64,000 bases of DNA from Leekyejoonella antrihumi (GCF_007845645.1 NZ_VCQV01000003.1:186001-250000), one strand, 5' to 3'. Counted from the first letter of the stretch, positions 32,788 to 41,138 are shown. Notes: generated by a model from the sequence alone, not told the origin. A program made the numbers and translations.

Positions 32788-33252
32788 CTAACGCGACGGG
32801 GCCACGCGCCGGCGCATCACCGTGTTCTTCAGGCCCTTGGGCCGGATGAAGTCGAAGCCGGCGCGCTCGTAGACGGCCTTCGTGCCGTTGTAGAGGAACG
32901 ACGATGACAGTCGTCGCTCTCCCGGGATGTGGGGGTAGCCCTCGACGATGCCGCCGCCCGCTTGCGCGATCAGGTCGAGCGCACCCTGCAGGGCGATGGC
33001 CACCAGACCGTGCTGGCGGAACCGTTTGTCGACGAAGATGCAGGTGATCCGGTAGTCGGGGGTGAGGTCCTGCTCCGCGAGATACTGCTTGCGGTGGTGG
33101 ATGTCGGGCAGCTCGGCCGGGGTGCCGTACTCCGCCCAGGCGATCGCCTCCTGGCCGTCCGCGCAGTCACGCACGACCAGCGCCGCGAAGAGGTCCCACG
33201 TATCCGGGGTCAGCGCCTGGATCGTCGTAGAGCCCGGGTCCTGGGTCGCCAT
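32788..33252 (-). CDS. GNAT family N-acetyltransferase, probably internally shortened
   Basis: 154 residues. The C-terminal core is well kept: AEYGTPAELPDIHHRKQYLA, PDYRITCIFVDKRFRQHGLV, ALDLIAQAGGGIVEGYPH and FLYNGTKAVYERAGFDFIRP. In homologues a Cys/Trp-rich stretch of about 50 residues follows the N-terminal LTPDTWDLFAALV; here the sequence jumps from LVVRDCADGQEA to IAWAEYG. That suggests an internal deletion that stayed in frame. It starts directly after the stop of the pterin-dehydratase-like gene. Confidence 0.8.
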   Translation of the reverse strand: MATQDPGSTTIQALTPDTWDLFAALVVRDCADGQEAIAWAEYGTPAELPDIHHRKQYLAEQDLTPDYRITCIFVDKRFRQHGLVAIALQGALDLIAQAGGGIVEGYPHIPGERRLSSSFLYNGTKAVYERAGFDFIRPKGLKNTVMRRRVAPSR

Positions 33253-33576
33253 TCAATCCCTCGTCGCAGCGGACACGTCGACGCAGATGACTCCCTTATC
33301 GCCGTCCTGCTGGGTGACCCATTCGAGGACGTGTTCGGTGCCCTCGCTGTCGCGGTAGATGGCGTCGTCGGTGACCAGTTTGAGGTCGACGTGCCCCTTG
33401 CCGATCGACACGCGCGGGTGATGGCCGAGGGTGTCACCTGCCTCGCCCACCGCGGCGACGAACCGTGCGCCGGCGCCGAAGTCATCGACCAGGTAGCGGG
33501 CAGGTAGCCCCTGAGCCGGCTTGCGCCAGTCGATCAGGTTGGCCTCGGCGATCCGCTCTCCCATCAGCATGTCCAT
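33253..33576 (-). CDS. 4a-hydroxytetrahydrobiopterin dehydratase-like protein (PCD/DCoH fold)
   Basis: About 107 residues from ATG 33576 (MDMLMGERIAEANLIDWRKP); the frame extends upstream to 33627. The PCD pattern is GLPARYLVDDFGAGARFVAA followed by GHHPRVSIGKGHVDLKLVTD, with the two catalytic His of the HHP motif. The C-terminal end (VTQQDGDKGVICVDVSAATR) differs from classic PhhB, where a DxxLA helix follows. Its role may be pterin recycling or a protein-binding scaffold. The stop and the next ATG abut, indicating cotranscription with the GNAT gene. Confidence 0.75.
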   Translation of the reverse strand: MDMLMGERIAEANLIDWRKPAQGLPARYLVDDFGAGARFVAAVGEAGDTLGHHPRVSIGKGHVDLKLVTDDAIYRDSEGTEHVLEWVTQQDGDKGVICVDVSAATRD

Positions 33577-33681
33577 GTTCGGGGACCCTACCTGCGATTC
33601 AGCCGCAGCACTCGTGCTTCGCGACAACGAACCACTCGCAACACGTCAGAGCGAGACGGTCGTCAAGCCGATGGCGAGCCT

Positions 33682-34407
33682 CTACTGGCGACGTTGAGCG
33701 AGGAATACATACTCTGCGCCTGGACGGTCGGGAGCCTGTCGCACGTCGACCGTGACGAAACCGGCATCGGTCAAGCTCGCGTCGATCTCTTCTCGGGAAC
33801 GAAAGCGCAGCGTCGACTCCGAGGAGACCTCACTGCGGTCCGGGAACGTGTAACTGTGCTGGAAGGAAACCAGTGGAAGGTCGACCCGAGTCACGGTTCT
33901 GCGGTGCGCCACCGTGCCGGTGCCCGGGATCTGCATGGTTGCCTCATCGGAGTCGTTCTGCCAGCGCTCCCACGCCCGAAAATCCGGGCGCCGGGTTTCA
34001 AAGACAAGATGGCCACCCACGCGAAGCACTCCGCGAAGACTTGTCAGGGTGGCCGACCAGGCGTCGTCGGTGAGGAAGACCTGCGCGACGTTGCCGGTCA
34101 TGACGGCAACGTCGACCTGCACGGTCGGCAGGCAGCTGTGGTCGCACTGGACCCAGTTCACCCGTTCGGCGCCGGGCTTGCCTCGTGCCACGTCCAAGGA
34201 AGCGCCGGCCGGGTCGATGCCGGTCACCTCGACGCCACGCTCAGCCAACAGCAACGCAAAGGAGCCCGTGCCGCATCCCAGGTCCAGCACCGAGGCCGCG
34301 CCGAGCTCACTGACGATGGCCGCGTATGGATCGAGGTCGTCGCGGGCGCCGTCGAAGACGTCGTAGAGCGCAGCCAATCGTGGGTCACCGAATATCGCAT
34401 CAACCAC
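33682..34407 (-). CDS. Class I SAM-dependent methyltransferase
   Basis: About 241 residues from GTG 34407 (VDAIFGDPRLAALYDVFDGA); the open frame reaches 34455. SAM-binding motif I is ASVLDLGCGTGSFALLLAER, motif II is EVTGIDPAGASLDVARGK, and post-motif segments VAVMTGNVAQVF and VLRVGGHLVFETRRP follow. The family methylates small molecules or proteins, and this one cannot be placed further. It is in the accessory block with GNATs on both sides. Confidence 0.87.
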   Translation of the reverse strand: MVDAIFGDPRLAALYDVFDGARDDLDPYAAIVSELGAASVLDLGCGTGSFALLLAERGVEVTGIDPAGASLDVARGKPGAERVNWVQCDHSCLPTVQVDVAVMTGNVAQVFLTDDAWSATLTSLRGVLRVGGHLVFETRRPDFRAWERWQNDSDEATMQIPGTGTVAHRRTVTRVDLPLVSFQHSYTFPDRSEVSSESTLRFRSREEIDASLTDAGFVTVDVRQAPDRPGAEYVFLAQRRQ

Positions 34408-34484
34408 AGTCCCGCACTGTAGGCCAGGGACGCTGGCCGGCTGCAGCAAGCGCAATAAACATGTACCGCGGGCTGTTCAGCGCG

Positions 34485-35009
34485 TCACGGGTTTTCCCAC
34501 GCGACGTCCACCGAGCGTCGGTCGGTGAGGTTGATCCAGTACCGCCGGGCGAGGCCGCGTCCGTCATCGACGATCTGCTCGAGCACGCCGCCGCAGCGCT
34601 CGATCGTCTTGCGCGATGCGAGGTTCTCATCGCGGCATACAAGAAGGACCTGCGCCAAGCCAAGGTTCCCGGCTCGTTTCAGCACCTGATCCAGCGCCCA
34701 GGTCGCGACTCCTCGCCCGCGAGCCGATGGCCGGATGCCATAGCCGATGTGACCCACGCGTTGCACCCAGTCGTCGGTGTGCGCTCGTAGCACGATGCCA
34801 CCAAGGACGGCGTCCTCATCGACGATCCACCACAGGTGACCTGGCCGCGAATGCAGCCAGTCGACCCAGGCTCCAAAACCCTCGACGCTGTCCACCTCGT
34901 CGTTCGGCCCCACCCCAAACCCGTCCTCGTGCTGCCCGGGCCCCCATTCGCGATGCGACTCCTGCCAGGCCGCGCGACGGGCCACATTCGGCAGCACAAG
35001 TTCCAGCAC
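34485..35009 (-). CDS. GNAT family N-acetyltransferase
   Basis: 174 residues. The acetyl-CoA motif is IGYGIRPSARGRGVATWALD (R-x-x-G-x-A), preceded by AVLGGIVLRAHTDDWVQRVG and followed by VCRDENLASRKTIERCGGVL. The domain covers almost the whole protein. It is transcribed away from the reverse transcriptase gene; the 342-bp gap between them contains the hairpin run described separately. Confidence 0.87.
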   Translation of the reverse strand: MLELVLPNVARRAAWQESHREWGPGQHEDGFGVGPNDEVDSVEGFGAWVDWLHSRPGHLWWIVDEDAVLGGIVLRAHTDDWVQRVGHIGYGIRPSARGRGVATWALDQVLKRAGNLGLAQVLLVCRDENLASRKTIERCGGVLEQIVDDGRGLARRYWINLTDRRSVDVAWENP

Positions 35010-35184
35010 CCTTGCAGCCTATCCAGGGTGAACGACTCCGATGCGGCCTCGCGACCACGTCCACATGTGTCACCGGCGCTACTCACCGGTCCGGTGCAAC
35101 CGGTACGGGAGCGCGGCGCAGTCACTGCGGTGGGCCTGCGGTCTCGATTACTGTGTGGCTGTGCGGCAGCGTGGTTTCGAGACG

Positions 35185-35299
35185 GGTGACCGGCGCGCAG
35201 CGTCGGTTCACCTCTCCGGGGTTACCCCGGGGGTTACCGGTACGTCCGGGCACTGCACCGCGCGCGAGCGGCTGCGCTTCGCGGCAGGAAGTCGCGCGC
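35185..35299 (+). ncRNA. Structured region upstream of the reverse transcriptase (candidate retron msr-msd)
   Basis: Three consecutive hairpins lie within 170 nt of the reverse transcriptase start. First, 35185-35212: GGTGACCGGCGC with GCGTCGGTTCACC, 12 bp with one bulge. Second, 35216-35230: CCGGGG-TTA-CCCCGG. Third, 35260-35299: GCGCGCGA with TCGCGCGC, and an inner CTGCGC-TTC-GCGGCAG stem. A GGCCTCG/CGAGGCC pair (35045-35051 and 35334-35340) could close the whole region. The layout resembles retron non-coding RNAs, which lie directly upstream of their reverse transcriptase. Boundaries and function are unproven. Confidence 0.4.
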
Positions 35300-35351
35300 A
35301 CGACAGGACAGGTCGAACAGCGCTGCCGCACACCGAGGCCTCCTAGGGCGC

Positions 35352-36662
35352 ATGCGGGCCGATCTCGCGCGGGCCCTGGCGGGCGGCTTCCTGGCGGCGG
35401 AATGGACGCGCCCCGGGCTGGTGGACGGCGGCGCAGTCGTGCTGGGCCGGCGGGTGCGCTGGATGCCCGCGCTGACCCGGCAGGTCCTGGCGCTGTACCC
35501 GCGGCCGCCGCTGGACCGACCACGCGAGCTGGCCGCAATCATCTCGACCCGTCCGGCCGCCGCGCAGGCCGGACGGGCACGGCCGATGGCTCACCCCTTG
35601 GCCCCGGTGCGCATGGTCAGCAATCCGTGGCGCCTGGTCGTGCTGCACGATCTGGCCGAGGTCGGGTCTCTGCTGGGGCTGAGTCAGCCGGAGCTGGCCT
35701 GGTTCTCCGACCCGCGGCACTGGTCACGCACCGCGCAGCAAGTGCCGCTGCAGCACTACCGCATCAGCAGTCGGACCGCGCCGAGCGGAGCGATCCGCGT
35801 CCTGGAGGCGCCCAAACGTCACCTCAAGGCGATCCAACGGCAGCTCCTTCAGGAGATCGTGGGGCGGATTCCACCGCACGAAGCCACCCACGGTTTTCGG
35901 GTAGGTCGCTCGGTCGGCTCCTACGCCGCTCCGCACGCCGGCCGGGCAGTCGTGATCCGGTCCGATCTCGAGGGCTTCTTCGCCAGCGTGACCGTGGGAC
36001 GTGTATACGGGGTGCTGCGTACCGCCGGCTACCCCGAGCCCGTCGCTCACTGTCTCGCGGGTCTAATGACGACGGTCCTTCCCCTGAGCGCTTGGCGCAA
36101 GATCCCACGGCCAACCGATCCCGTTCTGCTCGACGCGCATTGGCGCTTGGGCCGGCGGTTAGCCGCGCCGCACCTGCCGCAAGGAGCCCCGACCTCCCCG
36201 GCGCTTGCCAACCTGGCCGCCTACCGGATGGACATTCGGCTCGACGCATTGGCGCTCTCCTGGGGGGGTCAGTACACCCGCTATGCCGACGACATCGCGA
36301 TGTCCGGTGATCGCGGCTGGGGGCCGGCGGCCGACCGCATTCTTGGCATCGTTGCGGAGATCGCCCGAACCGAGGGCTTCCGACTGAATGCGCGCAAGAC
36401 CGGCGTCCTGCCTCAGGCCGGTCGCCAGGTCCTCGGCGGCCTCGTGGTCAACGACCGGCCGCACGTGTCCAGGGCGGAGGTGGACGTGCTGCGTGCGACG
36501 CTCCACAACTGCATCCGCCACGGACCCAGCACCCAGAACCGCCAGAATCGGACGGCTTTTGAACAGTATCTGCAGGGCCGGATCGCCTGGGTCGCTCAGC
36601 ATGACCGGGACCGGGGAGCCCGACTGCGAACCCAGTTCGATGCCATCGACTGGACCAGGTGA
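35352..36662 (+). CDS. Retron-type reverse transcriptase
   Basis: 436 residues. The palm motifs are intact: IRSDLEGFFASV with catalytic Asp205, LPQGAPTSPALANLAAYRMD (275-294), YTRYADDIAMSG with the YADD Asp313/Asp314, EGFRLNARKTGVLPQAG and then QVLGGLVVNDRPHVSR. RVLEAPKRHLKAIQRQLLQE and IPPHEATHGFRVGRSV are the upstream fingers motifs of retron-like enzymes. There is no maturase, nuclease or integrase domain. About 120 N-terminal residues (ALARALAGG-like start to LSQPELAWFSDPRHW) are an extra domain of unknown role. It is preceded by a hairpin run, consistent with a retron, and followed by a methyltransferase gene on the same strand. Confidence 0.9.
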   Translation: MRADLARALAGGFLAAEWTRPGLVDGGAVVLGRRVRWMPALTRQVLALYPRPPLDRPRELAAIISTRPAAAQAGRARPMAHPLAPVRMVSNPWRLVVLHDLAEVGSLLGLSQPELAWFSDPRHWSRTAQQVPLQHYRISSRTAPSGAIRVLEAPKRHLKAIQRQLLQEIVGRIPPHEATHGFRVGRSVGSYAAPHAGRAVVIRSDLEGFFASVTVGRVYGVLRTAGYPEPVAHCLAGLMTTVLPLSAWRKIPRPTDPVLLDAHWRLGRRLAAPHLPQGAPTSPALANLAAYRMDIRLDALALSWGGQYTRYADDIAMSGDRGWGPAADRILGIVAEIARTEGFRLNARKTGVLPQAGRQVLGGLVVNDRPHVSRAEVDVLRATLHNCIRHGPSTQNRQNRTAFEQYLQGRIAWVAQHDRDRGARLRTQFDAIDWTR

Positions 36663-36794
36663 GACCGCGCGACGACGACTGGGCCTGGCATGAGCTGTCA
36701 ACGGCGCGCACCCACGCAGTGGCACAGTCATTGCGACGTGCTGCCGACCGAACTGCTGGACGCGGAGGGTGTCATCCTGGGAAGAATGGGGGGT

Positions 36795-37595
36795 ATGACG
36801 GAGAACCTGCGGTGGTGGGACGAGCGTGCGAGGCTGCACGGCGACGACCCGGTCTACGACACGTCGGCGTTCCTGACCGGCCACTCCACGCTCTACGCAA
36901 TCGACCACGAGACCACTGGGGAGGTCACCGGTCAGGACGTGATCCACCTGCAGTGCCACACCGGCATGGACACGCTGTCCTGGCTGCGAGCCGGGGCGTG
37001 CCGGGTGGTCGGCGTCGACTTCTCGCCGGTCGCGATCGACAAGGCAACCGCGCTCGCCCAGAGCGCCGGACTCGCCGACCGCGCGCAATTCCACGTCGCC
37101 GACGCTCTGGACCTGCCTCGCGACCTGCGGGGGTGCTTCGATGTCTGTTACGCGAGCCGCGGGGTGCTGTGCTGGATCGACGACCTGGACCAGTGGATGC
37201 GCCAAGCCGCGGGGGTGCTGAGACCCGGTGGCCGGCTCGCGCTGATCGACATGCATCCGCTCTTTCTGATGGCCGACTCGGTGGACCCGCTGGTCTTCGA
37301 CTTCCCCTATGCGGCGGACGGGCCACAACGATTCGACGACCAGGCCGGCTCCTACGCAGCGATCGACGCCACCACCGAGCACAACTCCACGACGGAGTAC
37401 GGCCACTCCCTCGCCGAGGTCGTCACCGCGGCGATCGCGGCCGGTCTGACGATCGACCAGCTCGGCGAGCACCTCGCCGTGGAGACCGACGGTCCTCGAG
37501 GACTCGCCACCCGCGAGGGTGACGGCCTGATGCGCTGGCGGTACACCGGCCAGCCGCTCCCGATCATGTTCAGCCTCCGCGCCCTGAAGGCCTGA
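36795..37595 (+). CDS. Class I SAM-dependent methyltransferase
   Basis: 266 residues from ATG 36795 (MTENLRWWDERARLHGDDPV), chosen for the GGGGGG upstream and the conserved family start. The SAM-binding region is VIHLQCHTGMDTLSWLRAGA, VVGVDFSPVAIDKATALAQS and CYASRGVLCWIDDLDQWMRQ, then GVLRPGGRLALIDMHPL. The LQCHTGMDT form of motif I marks a common actinobacterial subfamily of small-molecule methyltransferases. It lies 132 bp after the reverse transcriptase gene; a functional link is possible but unproven. Confidence 0.88.
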   Translation: MTENLRWWDERARLHGDDPVYDTSAFLTGHSTLYAIDHETTGEVTGQDVIHLQCHTGMDTLSWLRAGACRVVGVDFSPVAIDKATALAQSAGLADRAQFHVADALDLPRDLRGCFDVCYASRGVLCWIDDLDQWMRQAAGVLRPGGRLALIDMHPLFLMADSVDPLVFDFPYAADGPQRFDDQAGSYAAIDATTEHNSTTEYGHSLAEVVTAAIAAGLTIDQLGEHLAVETDGPRGLATREGDGLMRWRYTGQPLPIMFSLRALKA

Positions 37596-37662
37596 CACGG
37601 ACCCTACAACCGATCATCGTTCGAAGCACCGCGCCCGGCCGTGCGGTCGCCAGGGTGAGAGG

Positions 37663-37970
37663 TCAGCTGTGGACGGTCACCATCTTGCCGGCCGTCAGCC
37701 GGAACGTCTTCGGGAAGCGGTAGGTGTGCTTGCTCCCACGGTCGTGGACGAGATAGGTCGACAGGCTGATCGTCTTCTTCGAGACGTTCTTGACCTGGAC
37801 GTACTCCCGGTTGAGCCGCGTCGTCGTGTAGGGCATGTCCGGTCCTGGCTGATCGGCGTAGAACCTGCCGAACTTCAGGGTCGGCGTGGCGGCGTCCGCG
37901 GGCAACGCCACGGTGCCTGTCAGGCTGGCGGCGACGACTGTGACGGCGAGGGTTGGGCAAGGCGACGCAT
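37663..37970 (-). pseudogene. Degraded secreted lamin-tail-domain protein
   Basis: The minus strand encodes a signal-like TLAVTVVAASLTGTVALPAD then a lamin tail domain (FGRFYADQPGPDMP, YVQVKNVSKKTISLSTYLVH, TYRFPKTFRLTAGKMVTVHS). The likely start ATG at 37970 is in another frame (MRRLAQP), so a frameshift lies near 37950. The product also stops after VHS, before the second half of the domain; GRGASNDDRL about 20 bp later in another frame looks like a relic of the usual continuation. The gene is probably inactive. Confidence 0.6.
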
Positions 37971-38102
37971 GACGGTGGTCTCTCGGCGATTCGGATCGTG
38001 CGGCGTGCTCGCCGGTGCCCGAATCGTATGATGCCGCAATCGTCTTCGTGTGGCGTTCACCGGATCCGACAGGTGATTCTCGGCACAGGGCGCGCACAGC
38101 GG

Positions 38103-38519
38103 TCACCGTCCACTTGCGACGGCTGAGCTCAGCGCATCGGTGAGGGCCTCGATGCCTGCCAGCTTGGCCGTCAGATCCGGGGTGAGGCCGTAGCGTCGCG
38201 CGATCTCGGCCGGCACCGTGTAGGTGATGCCGGTCCGGTCGCCGTCCGCCCAGATCAGGGTCTTCAGCGGCAGGTCCAGGGCGGCGAGCGGGGCGTCGGC
38301 CATCACGGCCGTGCCCATGCCTGGGTCGCCGAAGATCACGAGCACGGTCTCGCGCAGCTCGAGTCCGACCCGCCGGGCCTCGGCGGACTGGTCGATGGTG
38401 GCAAACAGCCGCATTCCCTTGGCCTTGATGAGTTCGGTGAGCAGCGACACCGTGTCGCCGACGGAGCGAGCACTGTGCTTGGTGACGACGGATGACTCGT
38501 CGGCTGCCGAGTGGGACAT
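38103..38519 (-). CDS. DUF302 domain protein
   Basis: 138 residues from ATG 38519 with GGAAGGA upstream (an ATG at 38546 overlaps the preceding stop region). The DUF302 fold is recognisable: VSLLTELIKAKGMRLFATID then LRETVLVIFGDPGMGTAVMA and LPLKTLIWADGDRTGITYTV. The family has no settled function and is often found with transporters or stress genes. It follows the TDT-family transporter by 23 bp and is likely cotranscribed with it. Confidence 0.85.
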   Translation of the reverse strand: MSHSAADESSVVTKHSARSVGDTVSLLTELIKAKGMRLFATIDQSAEARRVGLELRETVLVIFGDPGMGTAVMADAPLAALDLPLKTLIWADGDRTGITYTVPAEIARRYGLTPDLTAKLAGIEALTDALSSAVASGR

Positions 38520-38542
38520 CGGGGGTCCTTCCATGGGGTCGG

Positions 38543-39571
38543 TCATCGTGCGTCTGTCGTGCTCGGCGTGTGCGGGAGTGCGCGGACTGGCGGCGTTGCA
38601 GGCGTGCTCGGCTGGGCGGGCAACAGCTGCCCACGGAGGATCGCGCGCACGGTGCGCGCGCCGATGCCGCCGATGAGCACGGTGACGGCCGCAATCAATA
38701 GGTACTGCCAGATGCGATAGCCGACCGGTTGGGTGCTTTGCAGCCACACGATGCCGATGGCGTCGACGGCCGCCCAGCTGAACGTGAAGGACCAGGTCCC
38801 GGACGTGAAGGTGAGTCGTCTGTATACGGGCAGGAGACGCAGCTGCGCGAGCACCATGAGCAGGCCGTAGCCGGCGAGCAAGGCCATGACGACGTCGAGC
38901 CGGTGACCCTGGATGTCGAACCAGGCCAGGCCGGCGACGGCCGCGGGCGCTACCTCGATGGCCAGCGTCGGCTGCAGGGCCGCGGGCAGCATCGGCCGGA
39001 ACAACAGGCGGCCCAGAATAAGCGACCCCAGGACGATCCAACAGAGAACGCCGAGCCCGAACATCGCCTCGGCGAGACGGTGCTGGCCGACGATCGCGGC
39101 GCCGTCGGCGGCGATGAGGCCGCCCGCGACGGTTGGCAGGAAGTAGCCGGGGTGGATGCGGTCGAGATCGAGCGGGTAGTAGATCCACTGACCGGTGAAC
39201 CAGGCGCCGAGCAGGACCGTGAGGATCAGGAACAGGTCGGTGATCACCCGGCCGGTGCCGGGGGCGTGGGGGTAGAGACCGAGCGCGGCAAGGAGCATGG
39301 GGGTGATCAGCGCGAGCGAGGCCAACGGCCCCGCCGACGGGTCGAGCAGGTCGGCGGTGAAGGCGGCCAGGGTCGACTTCGCCGTGCCGAGGTAGGCCAG
39401 GTAGGCCGCACCTACGATCACCCAGGCCGCCGCGGCGACGAGCAGGATCACCTCGCCGATCGCGGCGGGAGCGTGGTGGAAGTCGGCCAACACGGACCAG
39501 GCCTCTCCCAACCCGGCCAGACCGAACGGGATACCGAAGAAGTTCAGCGGGATCTTCGCAGTGCGTTTCAT
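38543..39571 (-). CDS. TDT/SLAC1-family membrane transporter
   Basis: 342 residues from ATG 39571 (MKRTAKIPLNFFGIPFGLAG); the frame extends to 39658 but adds non-membrane sequence. About ten membrane helices. IPLNFFGIPFGLAGLGEAW is the signature start of the tellurite-resistance/dicarboxylate transporter family (TehA, SLAC1 anion channels), and FGLGVLCWIVLGSLILGRLL is another typical helix. It probably passes anions or organic acids. It is divergent from the LysR gene at 39715, which likely regulates it together with the DUF302 gene. Confidence 0.85.
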   Translation of the reverse strand: MKRTAKIPLNFFGIPFGLAGLGEAWSVLADFHHAPAAIGEVILLVAAAAWVIVGAAYLAYLGTAKSTLAAFTADLLDPSAGPLASLALITPMLLAALGLYPHAPGTGRVITDLFLILTVLLGAWFTGQWIYYPLDLDRIHPGYFLPTVAGGLIAADGAAIVGQHRLAEAMFGLGVLCWIVLGSLILGRLLFRPMLPAALQPTLAIEVAPAAVAGLAWFDIQGHRLDVVMALLAGYGLLMVLAQLRLLPVYRRLTFTSGTWSFTFSWAAVDAIGIVWLQSTQPVGYRIWQYLLIAAVTVLIGGIGARTVRAILRGQLLPAQPSTPATPPVRALPHTPSTTDAR

Positions 39572-39714
39572 GGTCGCCCTCGCCTCGATGGTTCTGCCTG
39601 TTTCGATCATGCAGCGCACCGGATGGGCGAAAAAGGGCGAAACCGGGAACGCGTTCATCGGGTGGATCGATGAATCGGCGTCCTGGTATGCCGCCGCGAC
39701 GGTAGGTTCGGGGA

Positions 39715-40644
39715 GTGGAGTTGCGTCAACTTGAGGCGTTCGTCGTGGTCGCCACCGAGCTGCACTTCAGCCGCGCGGCCGAGAAGCTGACCATCGGCCA
39801 GCCGACCCTCAGCGACCTCATCCGTCGCCTGGAACGCGAGCTCGGCACGCCGCTGTTCATCCGCACGACCAGGCGTGCTGTCCTGACCGAGGCGGGCGCG
39901 GAGCTGCTGAAGCTCTCCACCAGGATCCTCGCCGACGTCGCCGCCGCATCCTATGCGGTCTCGCGGATCGCCCACGGGGACGAAGGAACCGTGCGGGTGG
40001 GGATGACCCCGCCCGTCGCCCCGGTCCTCGCCCCAGCCCTGACGGACGGCTTCTCCGATGCGAACCCAGGCATCGTGGTCGCGTTCACCCAGCTGTGGCT
40101 GCCCGCGCTGCTCCACGCCGTCGTCGAGGGCACCGTCGACGTGGCCATCACCTGCGGGCTCCTCAAGCAGTCCGACGGGCTGACCACCGAGTTGCTCTGC
40201 TCCCAGCCGCTGCTCGTGGGGCTACGCCGCGACCACCGACTCGCCGACCACGAAGCGGTGCGGCTGGCCGACCTGGCCGATGATCGTCTCGGCACGACCG
40301 CCGAATCCCTCTTCCCCGCTTGGGCGCTCGCGCAGCGGCAGGCACTGGCCACCGCCGGCATCAGCCCGTCAGAGGTACCGCTGGCCATGACAGAGCTGGC
40401 GGCGAACCGCTGGCAGGACCAGCCCGAGGTCGACTGGATCATGCTCATCGAGTCGCTGATCCCTGGCCACCCCGACACCGTGATCCGACCTGTCACACCG
40501 CAGCTGGACGTCCCGTTCACATTGCAGTGGAACGCCGGTGGCATGCGGTCTCCGGCCGTGGCCCGATTCGTTCGCCATGCCCTCACCGCAGACCTCCCGC
40601 CCGGATGGACCACGGGACCTACGCGTCACCAACTCGAGACGTAG
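39715..40644 (+). CDS. LysR family transcriptional regulator
   Basis: 309 residues from GTG 39715. The N-terminal winged helix is MELRQLEAFVVVATELHFSR followed by AAEKLTIGQPTLSDLIRRLE and RTTRRAVLTEAG, then a linker helix and the type 2 periplasmic-binding effector domain (GTVRVGMTPPVAPVLAPALT, VEGTVDVAITCGLL). It is divergent from the TDT-transporter/DUF302 operon with a 143-bp gap, the usual arrangement for a LysR regulator and its target. Confidence 0.93.
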   Translation: MELRQLEAFVVVATELHFSRAAEKLTIGQPTLSDLIRRLERELGTPLFIRTTRRAVLTEAGAELLKLSTRILADVAAASYAVSRIAHGDEGTVRVGMTPPVAPVLAPALTDGFSDANPGIVVAFTQLWLPALLHAVVEGTVDVAITCGLLKQSDGLTTELLCSQPLLVGLRRDHRLADHEAVRLADLADDRLGTTAESLFPAWALAQRQALATAGISPSEVPLAMTELAANRWQDQPEVDWIMLIESLIPGHPDTVIRPVTPQLDVPFTLQWNAGGMRSPAVARFVRHALTADLPPGWTTGPTRHQLET

Positions 40645-40674
40645 CGCGGCTCGGGCGACCCGCGCCGGATCGAA

Positions 40675-41097
40675 TCACACGTTTGCCTGCAGCCGCTTCA
40701 GTAGGTCGGCGAGTACATCCAGCTCCTGCGCGGTCAGACCGGCGCGCAGTCGTTTGTCGAACGCGGTGGCGGTGCCACGGAGGCGGTGGAACGTGTTCTC
40801 ACCGGCCTCGGTCAGTTCGACGCGCTGAATGCGCCTGTTGCTCGGGTCGCGGCGGCGGACCAGCAACCCGTCGGCTTCCATCGCGTTGAGATGGTGCGTC
40901 AAGGTGGCTCCGGTGATCCCGACCGCGGCGGCAAGATCCCGCTGATTACCCGGGTCGCCCCGCTTGATCGAGATGAGGATCAGCCAGACGGGCAACGACC
41001 CGCCGGCACCGGCGAGGGCGTCGTCGAACGCGCGGCGCACGGACTTGGCAGTAGCGGCCAGGTGCAGTCCCAGCGGTGGGGTCTTGGGTGCGGGCAC
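40675..41097 (-). CDS. MarR family transcriptional regulator
   Basis: 140 residues from GTG 41097. The winged helix covers LPVWLILISIKRGDPGNQRD then AVGITGATLTHHLNAMEADG and LVRRRDPSNRRIQRVELTEA, where the DxRxR-like wing is DPSNRR. The ends would form the helical dimer interface. It is divergent from the hypothetical gene at 41169, and an inverted repeat between them is a likely autoregulatory site. The ligand is unknown. Confidence 0.93.
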   Translation of the reverse strand: MPAPKTPPLGLHLAATAKSVRRAFDDALAGAGGSLPVWLILISIKRGDPGNQRDLAAAVGITGATLTHHLNAMEADGLLVRRRDPSNRRIQRVELTEAGENTFHRLRGTATAFDKRLRAGLTAQELDVLADLLKRLQANV

Positions 41098-41123
41098 CGC
41101 GTCAGCATAGCAAACCGTTCGCC

Positions 41124-41138
41124 GTCAAAACAATTGAC
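41124..41138. promoter_or_regulatory. MarR operator candidate
   Basis: GTCAA (41124-41128), AACAA, TTGAC (41134-41138): a 15-bp inverted repeat in the AT-rich 71-bp gap between the divergent MarR gene and the gene at 41169. Confidence 0.5.

Noticed and set aside
34616-36310. 564-codon open frame on the plus strand across the reverse transcriptase start
   Set aside because: The product is Arg/Ala/Gly-rich with no motif, while the overlapping frame from 35352 contains all reverse transcriptase motifs.
35352-36662. Group II intron or diversity-generating retroelement
   Set aside because: There is no maturase or HNH domain, no intron domain V-like hairpin was recognised, and there is no adjacent variable target gene with a template repeat.
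37663-39188. Long minus-strand frames joining the lamin-tail, DUF302 and TDT regions
   Set aside because: Upstream parts are antisense or out-of-frame readings of the DUF302 and transporter genes with Arg/Pro-rich noise; the true genes have motif-supported starts at 38519 and 39571.
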